A stretch of DNA of 8,527 nucleotides from Nitrospina sp. (lineage in GTDB: Bacteria > Nitrospinota > Nitrospinia > Nitrospinales > VA-1), in the NCBI GenBank assembly GCA_018665625.1, contig JABJCF010000521.1:1-8527 (forward strand), read 5' to 3'. Shown here piece after piece: positions 1 to 6,737 of this stretch. Below the pieces are notes generated by a model. It did no database searches, had not been told where the DNA came from, and saw only the letters and a list, made by a program, of their open reading frames with translations. The position numbers and the translations under genes were made by a program. The first letter of the stretch is position 1. Each line of letters starts with the position of its first letter.

Positions 1-90
1 AAATAATATAGGTTTTTTGATGGTCGATCCTGTGTTCGTTCAGATTTAGGGGGCCGTTTCTCTTAAACAAATTTTAAAGCTATTTACGGA
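1..90. other. Left-edge intergenic stretch
   Basis: This is short non-coding or mostly non-coding DNA before the first gene. One frame is open from base 2 to a TAG at 47-49 and would encode 15 residues (ending DPVFVQI), which could be the last codons of an upstream + strand gene, but this is too short to judge. I see no convincing sigma-70 promoter or hairpin. The 20 bases before the next gene are AT-rich and hold only a poor ribosome-binding candidate (ACGGA at 86-90), directly abutting the TTG start. Confidence 0.35.
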
Positions 91-2070
91 TTGAGTCCCA
101 TTTTAAATCCATTAAAACATCCAATCATACTTGCTGCCTCAATAGTTGTAGTGCTGCGATATTTGTCAATTTTTTTGACCTTCTTTGGACCTGGAAAATC
201 CACACCTCCATTAAATGTTATTTTTGTTACCTTGGGTTTTCATACCTTTGTTCTTTTTTGTATTACTCTCTTGCTTTTACTTATTGCGAAACTGATTAAG
301 CTTTCTGGGAAACTTGTTATCCCGCTATCGATTCTGACATTTACTATAATTATTATAATGGGAGTTACCGACGCGATGATAATTCATCATGTTGGTCAGC
401 ATTTTTCGCCTTCTATTCTGAGAAACTTCGGCGTCTCCTATCTATTTGACAAAAATGTAATGTCGGTTCTCATTTTTAATTGCAAAATTACTCTAATAGC
501 TGTGGGGTCATTGATTGCTGTATGCGTTTGTATTGGATGGGTTTTGATTTGTCAGAGAAAAGTGATTACTGAAGGCAAGACGGGATGGCTTCCTATTTTT
601 TCAGTTGCTTTATTGTCATTGATGCTGGGCGGTTGGGTTTTTAATGAGAAAGCTTCGAGTTGGGTCATCACCCATCCTCCAGAAGTTTATTTTGCGAAAG
701 ACCTTTTTGGCCTTAGTGAAACACCGGCTCCAAAAATCGAGGAAGCAACTATTGATTTAATGAGAAAAGGTTTTTCATTGTCTTCACAGTGGGGTTGGAA
801 AGGTAAAAAATATCCCCTAGTACGCGTTTCTGAATCATCGAGGGTTAATTCGAGTTCAAAAAAAATCAATGAACCCCCTGATATATTGATTATTGCTGTT
901 GAATCTTTGCGAGCTGAATCTCTGGGTTTTCTCAACGCTGCTGATTCCAATTCCCTTACACCTAATCTTGATAACCTTGCGAAGCAGGGAGTAGCATTCC
1001 CAAACTTTATTTCAAATGGGTTCCCATCCGATCCAGGTTTTTTTTCAATCCATACCTCTATCTGGCCGCACCGATCAAAGATTATCAACTCGGATTTTGC
1101 ATCAATTCAATTTGATTCTTTACCTCTTCGTTTGAAAAAATTTGGGTATCACCGGATGGGATTTTGGGGAGGGGCCCCGAATAAGGTTGGACAGTTGGCT
1201 TGGGGAAAGAAGTGGTACGACGAGATATTGACTTCAGAAAATAACAAGGAAGGATTGCATTTCAGTGATGCAGAGTTTTTTCAGCGTTTTATTAAGGGAG
1301 TAGAAGAACACGATCAAAAAGAAACTGGAAAACCTTTTTTCGCTTACCTTGCCAATAAGGGTACGCACCCCTCTTATGAAACAAGAGGTTTCTATTATGC
1401 AACTAAAGAACAAAAGGAAGAAGCGGCAAAGTTTGATACCGAAAAAGTTGAGAATGTGCAGTTGCGCTACAATAATGTTTTGCAATTAGTAGACTTGCAA
1501 ATTGGGAAACTGGTGGAATTTTTAAAAAAGCGTGAACGTTGGAATAATACTGTAATTATTATTGTAGGAGATCATAGCAACATTACAACAGAGTCGAAGA
1601 CCACCCATCTGGCCCTTCCTATCGATAAATATGTTTGGACCGGAGGTCTTATTTACGGTCCCCTTCGTCTTGTGGGACCCACACCGAGGCGAGAGGAGTT
1701 TCCTGCCAGTCAGGTTGATATTCTGCCTACGGTAATAGAAATGCTAGGAGATAAGCGGCCCTTCGTTTCACTTGGTACAAATCTTTTTGCTGACCTTCCC
1801 GCAGAAAAAAGAACTGCTGTAGCACTTCGACCCGGAGGTGTCAGGATGGATCGAGGAAAATACTCTTTGTATGTAGACTCAACAAATCCTGACAGGTTTT
1901 GGTGGAACCGTGCTCACACGAGTCAGGAATTGCTTCCAGGAAATCATCCTGAAAGCCCCTTCACACCTCAGGATGCGGCTGAACTTTTTGAGAACATTCG
2001 TTATGCTTCCTACTTGGTAGAGAATGATCGAATATGGGATGATAAGTTTTTCAAAACGGTTGGGAAATAG
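91..2070 (+). CDS. Membrane-anchored sulfatase/LTA-synthase-like phosphotransferase
   Basis: This 659-residue protein has an N-terminal membrane domain and a C-terminal alkaline-phosphatase/sulfatase-fold domain expected to face the periplasm. Five hydrophobic segments lie near residues 8-32, 43-69, 74-97, 127-155 and 166-184, the same layout as LtaS and YejM/PbgA. The catalytic domain starts near 263 with DILIIAVESLRAESLG. Probable metal ligands are E271, S313 (in NGFPSDPGFFS, at the usual Thr nucleophile position), D494 and H495 (GDHS); H426 (THPS) may bind substrate. Known relatives move phosphoglycerol or phosphoethanolamine from phospholipids onto glycans or lipids, or are inactive regulators such as YejM. 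The substrate here is unknown; a lipid head-group role is inferred from the ACP, ketosynthase and acyltransferase genes downstream. The start is TTG, because the next in-frame ATG would remove two membrane segments; an in-frame GTG at 151 is a weaker alternative. It could also be a true sulfatase, but the Cys/Ser-x-Pro-x-Arg signature is absent. Confidence 0.85.
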   Translation: MSPILNPLKHPIILAASIVVVLRYLSIFLTFFGPGKSTPPLNVIFVTLGFHTFVLFCITLLLLLIAKLIKLSGKLVIPLSILTFTIIIIMGVTDAMIIHHVGQHFSPSILRNFGVSYLFDKNVMSVLIFNCKITLIAVGSLIAVCVCIGWVLICQRKVITEGKTGWLPIFSVALLSLMLGGWVFNEKASSWVITHPPEVYFAKDLFGLSETPAPKIEEATIDLMRKGFSLSSQWGWKGKKYPLVRVSESSRVNSSSKKINEPPDILIIAVESLRAESLGFLNAADSNSLTPNLDNLAKQGVAFPNFISNGFPSDPGFFSIHTSIWPHRSKIINSDFASIQFDSLPLRLKKFGYHRMGFWGGAPNKVGQLAWGKKWYDEILTSENNKEGLHFSDAEFFQRFIKGVEEHDQKETGKPFFAYLANKGTHPSYETRGFYYATKEQKEEAAKFDTEKVENVQLRYNNVLQLVDLQIGKLVEFLKKRERWNNTVIIIVGDHSNITTESKTTHLALPIDKYVWTGGLIYGPLRLVGPTPRREEFPASQVDILPTVIEMLGDKRPFVSLGTNLFADLPAEKRTAVALRPGGVRMDRGKYSLYVDSTNPDRFWWNRAHTSQELLPGNHPESPFTPQDAAELFENIRYASYLVENDRIWDDKFFKTVGK

Positions 2071-2155
2071 TTGCAAGAAGAAGTTTATGGAAACGTAATG
2101 AAATTGCGTTGCAAGTCTATTAGTGATAAAACAGCTAAACAACTAGAGAAAAATT

Positions 2156-2254
2156 ATGAGCCAGCAAATAGATCAAACGGAAAGAGAACGGGTTAAGGCA
2201 CTCTTTAAAGGGTTTCCTGAGGGTACTTTTGAAGCTTATTTTGCCTTCCGCTAA
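2156..2254 (+). pseudogene. Interrupted 5' extension of the ACP gene (in-frame TAA)
   Basis: An ORF of 32 codons starts at ATG 2156 with a plausible ribosome-binding site (AGAGA at 2145-2149, six bases before the ATG). It reads MSQQIDQTERERVKALFKGF and ends in EAYFAFR followed by TAA at 2252-2254. The acyl carrier protein downstream is in exactly the same frame, with only six sense codons between the TAA and its TTG start. Replacing that one stop by a sense codon would give a continuous protein of 129 residues. The segment is therefore best read as the real N-terminus of the ACP gene, cut off by a nonsense change or a base-calling error. Alternatives are a leader peptide that couples translation to the ACP, or stop-codon readthrough. 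I do not recognise the peptide itself. Confidence 0.5.
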
Positions 2255-2272
2255 GATGGAGACCTTCAGGCG

Positions 2273-2545
2273 TTGGACAATATAATTTATTCTTTCATTG
2301 AGTTTTATCTTCCGACTAATGTCACCAAACCTGAAAAACCCCTTCCTGACGATACTGAATTAGTCGCCACCCTTGGTCTGGATTCACTTGGAATGGTCGA
2401 GATGGTTTTTCAGATTGAAGACATTCTCGATGTAAATATTCCTGACGAAGATACTCAAGAAATCCGCACTACTGGTGATTTAAAGAAGTTTTTGCAACAA
2501 GCCGTTTTAAAAAATAAATCAGCCTCTATTAGTCCGGAAAAATAG
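2273..2545 (+). CDS. Acyl carrier protein
   Basis: This is a 90-residue acidic protein with the complete four-helix ACP core. The phosphopantetheine site is LGLDSLGMVE, with the modified serine at S38, followed by the acidic helix II and by NIPDED, as in classic ACPs. It would carry acyl or beta-ketoacyl chains in the cytoplasm. The condensing enzyme gene starts three bases after its stop, so it is probably the dedicated carrier for that enzyme and perhaps the donor for the YghO/bCerS-like acyltransferase after it. No fabD, fabG or plsX lies nearby, so this is not the housekeeping fatty acid cluster. The TTG start keeps the ACP core intact; GGAG at 2258-2261 is an acceptable though distant ribosome-binding site. 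The frame extends upstream past an in-frame TAA to a better ATG at 2156, so the natural protein may be longer or the gene damaged. Confidence 0.85.
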   Translation: MDNIIYSFIEFYLPTNVTKPEKPLPDDTELVATLGLDSLGMVEMVFQIEDILDVNIPDEDTQEIRTTGDLKKFLQQAVLKNKSASISPEK

Positions 2546-2548
2546 TAT

Positions 2549-3817
2549 ATGGGCCGAAAAATACTTGTAACGGGCCTGGGGTTGATAACCAGTATCGGAA
2601 ACGATAAGGCAACTGTTACTAAAAGCCTCATAGACCTCCAGCATGGATTTGAAAAAGAGCTTCTTTTAGATAATCCGAGTTTGCCAGTAAGTGTTTTCGG
2701 TACCATTAAAGGATTCGAAACATCTTCCCAGCGTTGGATAGACTGGGAGTTCCCAGAAGATTATTCGTTTGACGTATCCTGCCTCAAATCAATGGCTCCA
2801 CATGGATTGTATGCCTTATGCGCCATGCTGCAGGCAATTTCAAATTCGAGTTTGAGCCCCGAGGAAATTTCCAACCCAGAGACCGGCCTATTTTGCGCGT
2901 CGGCAGGCTCCCCTTTTTTATTAAGAAATCAACTCAATACACTTATGTCATCAGGTGGCATACGGTCGAATCCTATGGGGATCTTAAACTCCATATCAGG
3001 AACGCTCAATTTTAACCTCGGAACATACTTCAAGATTCATGGTGCCAGTTCCGGTTTCGTCTCAGCCTGCACTTCTACCAGTCATGCTTTGGCTTATGCT
3101 TACGAAGAAATTCTGAGCGGACGCCAGAAGCGGATGTTTGTAGTTGGGGCGGAGGATTTAACGGCCGAAACATTTCTTCCTTTTAGCGTCATGGGTGCGT
3201 TATCTCGGAATGATAATCCAGATAAGGCATCACGTCCATTTGATAGTTCTAGAGATGGTTTCGTAGGTACTGGAGGAGCTACTGTTATGATTCTAGAAGA
3301 AAAAGAGGAAGCTTTAAGAAGAGGAGCTCCCATCTTCGCAGAAATGGCAGGGTGGGGTCAGGCTACAGATGGTTACAACCTTGCATCGCCACACCCAGAA
3401 GGTAAAGGCCTTTGTATGGCAATGGAAAACTCTTTCACCTCCTCGGGTATTTTCGCCGGAGAGGTTAATTATATCAATGCGCATGCGACTTCAACACCGA
3501 CAGGTGATATTGCGGAGTCGTTAGCTATCAAATCTGTTTTTTCAGACCAAGGTCATCGTCCGTTTGTCAGCAGTACCAAAGCAATTACCGGGCATGGATT
3601 GTCGATGGCTGGAGTACTTGAAGCTGCTATTTGCACGCTGGCGATATCCGAAGGCTTTATACCTGGTGCTGCACATATTAGCGATGTTGATCCTAGTTGC
3701 AGTCATCTTAACCTTCCCAAAAATACGATACAACAATCTCCCAATGTTGTGATGAGTAATGGAAGTGGTTTTGGTGGAACCAATGTGAGCCTTATTTTTC
3801 GCAGGTGGAGTAATTAA
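2549..3817 (+). CDS. 3-oxoacyl-ACP synthase, FabF-type condensing enzyme
   Basis: This 422-residue thiolase-fold enzyme would condense an acyl primer with malonyl-ACP to give beta-ketoacyl-ACP. The full catalytic set is visible: nucleophile C174 in VSACTSTSHA, H312 in NAHATSTPTGD, K344 in SSTKAITGHG and H349 in the same stretch, then the glycine-rich NGSGFGGTN near the C-terminus. The length is close to the usual 410 or so for KAS II. The N-terminal third (about 35-85) departs strongly from housekeeping FabF, and the active-site loop reads CTSTSHA rather than the common CASGTHA, which suggests a specialised subfamily. The ATG follows the ACP stop by three bases, with GGAA just upstream inside the ACP gene, so the two are probably translationally coupled. 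The product chain is unknown; specialised lipid synthesis fits the neighbours, and an aryl-polyene or polyketide-like role is less likely because the partner enzymes are missing. Confidence 0.92.
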   Translation: MGRKILVTGLGLITSIGNDKATVTKSLIDLQHGFEKELLLDNPSLPVSVFGTIKGFETSSQRWIDWEFPEDYSFDVSCLKSMAPHGLYALCAMLQAISNSSLSPEEISNPETGLFCASAGSPFLLRNQLNTLMSSGGIRSNPMGILNSISGTLNFNLGTYFKIHGASSGFVSACTSTSHALAYAYEEILSGRQKRMFVVGAEDLTAETFLPFSVMGALSRNDNPDKASRPFDSSRDGFVGTGGATVMILEEKEEALRRGAPIFAEMAGWGQATDGYNLASPHPEGKGLCMAMENSFTSSGIFAGEVNYINAHATSTPTGDIAESLAIKSVFSDQGHRPFVSSTKAITGHGLSMAGVLEAAICTLAISEGFIPGAAHISDVDPSCSHLNLPKNTIQQSPNVVMSNGSGFGGTNVSLIFRRWSN

Positions 3818-3841
3818 CTTTAAGCATTCCAAAATTGCAAA

Positions 3842-4969
3842 ATGACCATCGTAAAACAGGTAAATGAAGATGCAAAGGGAATGAAAGACTTTATAAATCT
3901 CCCTTATTCTCTTTATAAAGAAGAAAAAAACTGGTGCCCTCCTTTACGCCTTGAAAGAAAACAGTTTTTCAGCAATAAAAATCCTTTTATGAAGCACAGC
4001 CAAGTGGCTTATTTTGTCGCTTATCAGAATGATATTCCCAAGGGTAGAGTGACTGCCCATATTGATGAAAACTATAATAAGTATCATCATGCCAGCCAGG
4101 GTTTCTTCGGCTTTTACGAATCGACCGATGACTCTGAAGTAGCTAAAGAATTAATGTTTGCGACCGAAAACTGGGTCAAGTCGAAAGGGATGAACTCTAT
4201 TATGGGTCCATTTAACTTCTCGACGAACAACGAAATTGGTTTTTTGATAAAAGGGTTTGAAAAGCCTCCGGTGGTCATGATGCCGTACACAAAAAAATAT
4301 TACCCCGAACAACTGTATGAACTGGGGTACGAAAATAAAAAAGAATTGATGGCCTATTGGTTGGATAAGAAGAGGGAAATACCTAAAACCTTTTCAAGGT
4401 TGGCTCTCCGAATTTCTGAAAAGTATGGAGACACGGTAAAAATCAGACCTTTGGATAGGAAGCGTTTGAATTCCGATCTGAAAATTTTATTGAATATCTA
4501 TAACGAGGCTTGGTCGTCTAATTGGGGATTCGTCCCTATGAATGTTGAGGAAATTGATCATGTGGCCCAACAACTCAAAGCCTTCGCGGATACAAACTAC
4601 ATGTGTATTCTTTACAAGAATGATGATCCTGCAGCGTGTCTACTCGCGCTTCCAAACATCAATGAAGCCTTAATTCATCTTAAAGATGGGACTCTTTTTC
4701 CAACGGGGATTTTTAAATTTTTTTCAATGAAAAATAAAATTAAAACTCTCCGATTATTAATAATGGGAGTAAAGCCAGAATATCAAAAATTAGGTTTTGA
4801 TTTTCTTTTATATAATCAATTCCTTAAATTTGTAATTGATGAGAATATTTACACCCAACTGGAATCATCCTGGATACTCGAAGACAATGTTGAAATGATT
4901 AATATCTTAAACAATCAGAATGCCGAACCCTATAAAAGATATGTTGTGCTGGGGAAAGCTCTGGCTTAA
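3842..4969 (+). CDS. YghO/bacterial ceramide synthase-like N-acyltransferase (GNAT fold)
   Basis: This 375-residue soluble protein resembles the YghO/BcerS-like family, a large double-GNAT group that includes the ceramide synthase of Caulobacter. Family features I recognise are the opening FINLPYSLYKEEKNWCPPL (18-35), the central MGPFNFSTNNEIGFLIKGF (121-139) with PYTKKYYPEQLYELGY after it, NEAWSSNWGFVP (221-232), a GNAT acyl-donor loop region MGVKPEYQKLGFDFL (308-322), and ESSWILEDNVEM (341-352). In studied members the enzyme transfers a fatty acyl group to the amine of a sphingoid base. Here it follows the ketosynthase gene by 24 nt, so an acyl-ACP or acyl-CoA donor is plausible. I see no serine palmitoyltransferase in the window, so the amine acceptor is unknown and it may make another N-acyl lipid. 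The start agrees with family N-termini, but no clear ribosome-binding site is visible. Family assignment is from memory of motifs, without a search. Confidence 0.7.
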   Translation: MTIVKQVNEDAKGMKDFINLPYSLYKEEKNWCPPLRLERKQFFSNKNPFMKHSQVAYFVAYQNDIPKGRVTAHIDENYNKYHHASQGFFGFYESTDDSEVAKELMFATENWVKSKGMNSIMGPFNFSTNNEIGFLIKGFEKPPVVMMPYTKKYYPEQLYELGYENKKELMAYWLDKKREIPKTFSRLALRISEKYGDTVKIRPLDRKRLNSDLKILLNIYNEAWSSNWGFVPMNVEEIDHVAQQLKAFADTNYMCILYKNDDPAACLLALPNINEALIHLKDGTLFPTGIFKFFSMKNKIKTLRLLIMGVKPEYQKLGFDFLLYNQFLKFVIDENIYTQLESSWILEDNVEMINILNNQNAEPYKRYVVLGKALA

Positions 4970-4983
4970 TTAGAAGGAGAGCT
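4957..4983. terminator. Weak hairpin between convergent genes
   Basis: AGCTCT at 4957-4962 pairs with AGAGCT at 4978-4983 around a 15-base loop, straddling the stop codon of the + strand acyltransferase gene and lying just past the end of the - strand LicD gene. There is no T-run directly after it on the + strand (a T-rich stretch begins only near 5003), and on the - strand it is followed by just TTT. It could be a weak bidirectional terminator or chance. Confidence 0.25.
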
Positions 4984-4993
4984 GTTTAAAGAA

Positions 4994-5731
4994 TTATTTC
5001 TGGTTTTTTTTGGTGTATTGTTTTTTTATGTCATCCCAAACATGGTCTGGTGATAGATCTTCTCCGTAGACTTGATGGAGATATTCCTTTGTTTTGGCGG
5101 GGACGTAATAATTTCTTCCTTCAAATTGAAGTTTTTCAGTTAGTGGAAATATTTGGTCTCGGGTATGTGTGCGAAGCGCTAAACGTTCTGTACGGGTTGT
5201 TTCATCGGGTTTGAAATTGGTCATTGTCCATGGCAATAGTTCCATGGTTTCATTCCCGTCTGGTTTGTATTCTAAAATATCAACAAAGGCTCCTGAATTG
5301 AAATCCACTACTCGTAAAAACGTCTTCCGGGGAATCAAAAACCTTAAAAAGGGCATTATTTTATCAAACGACCATAACCGGGAAAGTTGAATCAATTTAA
5401 ATGGTTTGGGAAATTCGGATCGTAACGACCATAGATAGTCGTGGGATTCATTTGATATCGCAATATCAACATCTCTATCCCAGGGAATAAACCCTTTGTT
5501 ACGGAATGTCCCTAGTAAAGTTCCTTGATCAAGCCAATATGGAATATCATGCTTTTCTAATACATCGGATGCTAAGTTCAGGCATTGGATCATTTTCACT
5601 TTCAACTCTTCGGGGCTCTGTTTTCGGTTAAATAAGAATTGGTTGTGAGGATTGGAATTTTTGAGCAATAGGTAAACAACACAAAAGGTTATAAAAAATC
5701 CAAATCCCGAGAATAAATAATTTATTGTCAT
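4994..5731 (-). CDS. LicD-family phosphotransferase with N-terminal membrane anchor
   Basis: This is a 245-residue LicD/fukutin-type nucleotidyltransferase-fold protein. The hallmark is near residues 67-90: LDQGTLLGTFRNKGFIPWDR, then DVDIAI, with probable metal-binding acidic residues D85, D87 and D89. The usual C-terminal block is also present: IFPL (194-197), a VP pair (210-211) and YG (222-223). Known relatives transfer phosphocholine, ribitol phosphate or similar groups from CDP donors onto surface glycans. A hydrophobic segment at residues 4-23 should tether it to the inner membrane with the domain in the cytoplasm. I chose ATG 5731 because it is preceded by CAGAG and puts the membrane segment right at the N-terminus; a GTG at 5761 would add ten residues but has no ribosome-binding site. 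The gene is alone on its strand here, divergent from the oxygenase gene. Substrate is not predictable from the sequence; phosphocholine addition to a lipid or glycan is one option. Confidence 0.85.
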   Translation of the reverse strand: MTINYLFSGFGFFITFCVVYLLLKNSNPHNQFLFNRKQSPEELKVKMIQCLNLASDVLEKHDIPYWLDQGTLLGTFRNKGFIPWDRDVDIAISNESHDYLWSLRSEFPKPFKLIQLSRLWSFDKIMPFLRFLIPRKTFLRVVDFNSGAFVDILEYKPDGNETMELLPWTMTNFKPDETTRTERLALRTHTRDQIFPLTEKLQFEGRNYYVPAKTKEYLHQVYGEDLSPDHVWDDIKKQYTKKNQK

Positions 5732-5779
5732 GAATAACTCTGAAAAGAAAATTGCAGGCACATAGTTTATATTTTAATA

Positions 5780-5808
5780 CTAATAGGAGACTACCACGTT
5801 TGTCTCAA
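5780..5808 (-). promoter_or_regulatory. Candidate sigma-70 promoter for the LicD gene
   Basis: Reading the - strand, TTGAGA (5803-5808) is followed after 17 bases by TATTAG (5780-5785). The -35 box matches five of six consensus bases and the -10 box four of six, at ideal spacing. Transcription would begin near 5773, giving a leader of roughly 40 bases before ATG 5731. If so, the message would begin with little room before the alternative GTG at 5761, which also favours the ATG. Confidence 0.4.
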
Positions 5809-5850
5809 GAGATGATTGGTATTAAGGATTTTTGATTTTTAAATGCAATT

Positions 5851-5877
5851 TTGTTAGGTTTTCCGCTTTTCTATTAT
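5851..5877 (+). promoter_or_regulatory. Weak candidate promoter for the PhyH-family gene
   Basis: TTGTTA (5851-5856) and TATTAT (5872-5877) lie on the + strand 50-80 bases before the oxygenase start. The spacing is only 15 bases, shorter than ideal, and AT-rich DNA yields such matches by chance, so this is a tentative call. Confidence 0.22.
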
Positions 5878-5927
5878 TCACTAAATCATTTTAAATTCCA
5901 TCGGATTATTTCAAAGAAAAAGAAATT

Positions 5928-6692
5928 ATGAAAGCTATAGAATCAATTAAAGATTCAATTGATAAATTTGAGCGTGAAGGGGCTTTAAAAGTTGAAAATT
6001 TTTTCAGCAAAGATGATATTGATTCTATTTTGCGTTCTACTAATAAATTTGTCGAAAAAGAACCCGAAAATGGAAAATGGATGGTTTATTTTGAAGAAAA
6101 TTTAAAGGAGGTTGGTAAAAAGCTAGTTTGCCGAGTTGAGAACTTTGTAGACTATGATTCTACTCTTTTTGATGTAGCTTATTCTGACAAACTATTAAAA
6201 TTTTTAGAGAAACTATGTGGTGAGAAGGTCGTATTGTTTAAAGATAAGATGCATTATAAATTTCCTGGCGGAGATGGATTTAAACCACATCAGGATGTTC
6301 AGGCAAAGTGGGATAAGTACGCTCACTATTTTATAACTGTTATGGTGTCAGTAGATGAATCCATGGAAGAAAATGGATGTGTGAGAATCGCTTCAGGACA
6401 CCATAAGAAAGGCCTGATAGGACGCTACTGGGAACCTCTAGAAGGTAATGAACTAAACGGCATTGAGTTTTCCTCAACCCCGACAAAACCTGGAGATATT
6501 ATCATTTTCGATAGCTTTACTCCTCATTACTCAGAACCAAATATGTCCAGTAAAACCCGCCGGGCTCTGTTTTTTACATATAACGAAGCTTCACAAGGAG
6601 ACTATAGGCAAATTTATTTTGCTGAAAAGAGGAAGAATTTCCCGCCAGACAATGAGAGAAAACCGGGTAGTTCATATAAATTTCGCGTTTAA
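5928..6692 (+). CDS. Phytanoyl-CoA dioxygenase (PhyH)-family oxygenase
   Basis: This 254-residue cytoplasmic protein is a non-haem Fe(II)/2-oxoglutarate-dependent oxygenase of the PhyH family. The iron-binding facial triad is visible as H121 and D123 in KPHQDVQAKW and H200 in DSFTPHYSEPN. An arginine at 211 or 212 (SSKTRRALFF) would hold the 2-oxoglutarate carboxylate. ENGCVRIASGHHKKG (148-162) is the conserved segment between them, and the length is typical. Family members hydroxylate acyl-CoAs, amino-acid derivatives such as ectoine, and many natural products. With lipid genes nearby an acyl or lipid substrate is attractive, but nothing in the sequence fixes it. The ATG is preceded only by a purine-rich AAAGAAAAAGAAA tract. 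It is a single-gene unit, divergent from the LicD gene and convergent with the glycosyltransferase gene. By eye its codons are more AT-rich than those of the ketosynthase gene. Confidence 0.88.
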   Translation: MKAIESIKDSIDKFEREGALKVENFFSKDDIDSILRSTNKFVEKEPENGKWMVYFEENLKEVGKKLVCRVENFVDYDSTLFDVAYSDKLLKFLEKLCGEKVVLFKDKMHYKFPGGDGFKPHQDVQAKWDKYAHYFITVMVSVDESMEENGCVRIASGHHKKGLIGRYWEPLEGNELNGIEFSSTPTKPGDIIIFDSFTPHYSEPNMSSKTRRALFFTYNEASQGDYRQIYFAEKRKNFPPDNERKPGSSYKFRV

Positions 6693-6703
6693 TTATAATG
6701 TGC

Positions 6704-6718
6704 TATCTATTTTAGATA
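6704..6718. terminator. Small AT-rich hairpin between convergent genes
   Basis: TATCTA (6704-6709) and TAGATA (6713-6718) form a six-pair stem with a three-base loop in the 45-base gap between the oxygenase and glycosyltransferase genes. It has almost no G-C pairs and no following T-run, so it is weak as an intrinsic terminator. Its position between two converging genes is the main argument for it. Confidence 0.2.
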
Positions 6719-6737
6719 ATGGTTTGAGGCGGATATC

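Larger units (their letters stand above)
5732..5927. other. Divergent intergenic control region
   Basis: This AT-rich gap separates the - strand LicD gene from the + strand oxygenase gene. It should hold promoters for both. I see no extended inverted repeat that would mark an obvious operator, no riboswitch-like structure and no small ORF worth reporting. Confidence 0.6.

Noticed and set aside
17..45. Possible promoter (TTGATG, 17 bases, TCAGAT) before the first gene
   Set aside because: The -10 match is poor and the region may be the tail of another gene, so it is no better than chance.
687..1088. Open - strand frame of 133 codons inside the sulfatase-like gene
   Set aside because: It lies fully opposite well-conserved catalytic-domain coding sequence and has no recognisable family features or start signal.
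2071..2196. Short + strand ORF between the sulfatase-like gene and the ACP region (TTG 2071 or ATG 2098 to a TAA near 2196)
   Set aside because: It gives about 30-40 residues of low-complexity, lysine-rich sequence with no ribosome-binding site, and it overlaps the better-supported ORF at 2156 in another frame.
5003..5028. T-rich stretch read as a terminator T-run for the left operon
   Set aside because: It lies inside the LicD coding region, where it encodes the lysine-rich C-terminus (KKQYTKKNQK), and no stable stem directly precedes it.
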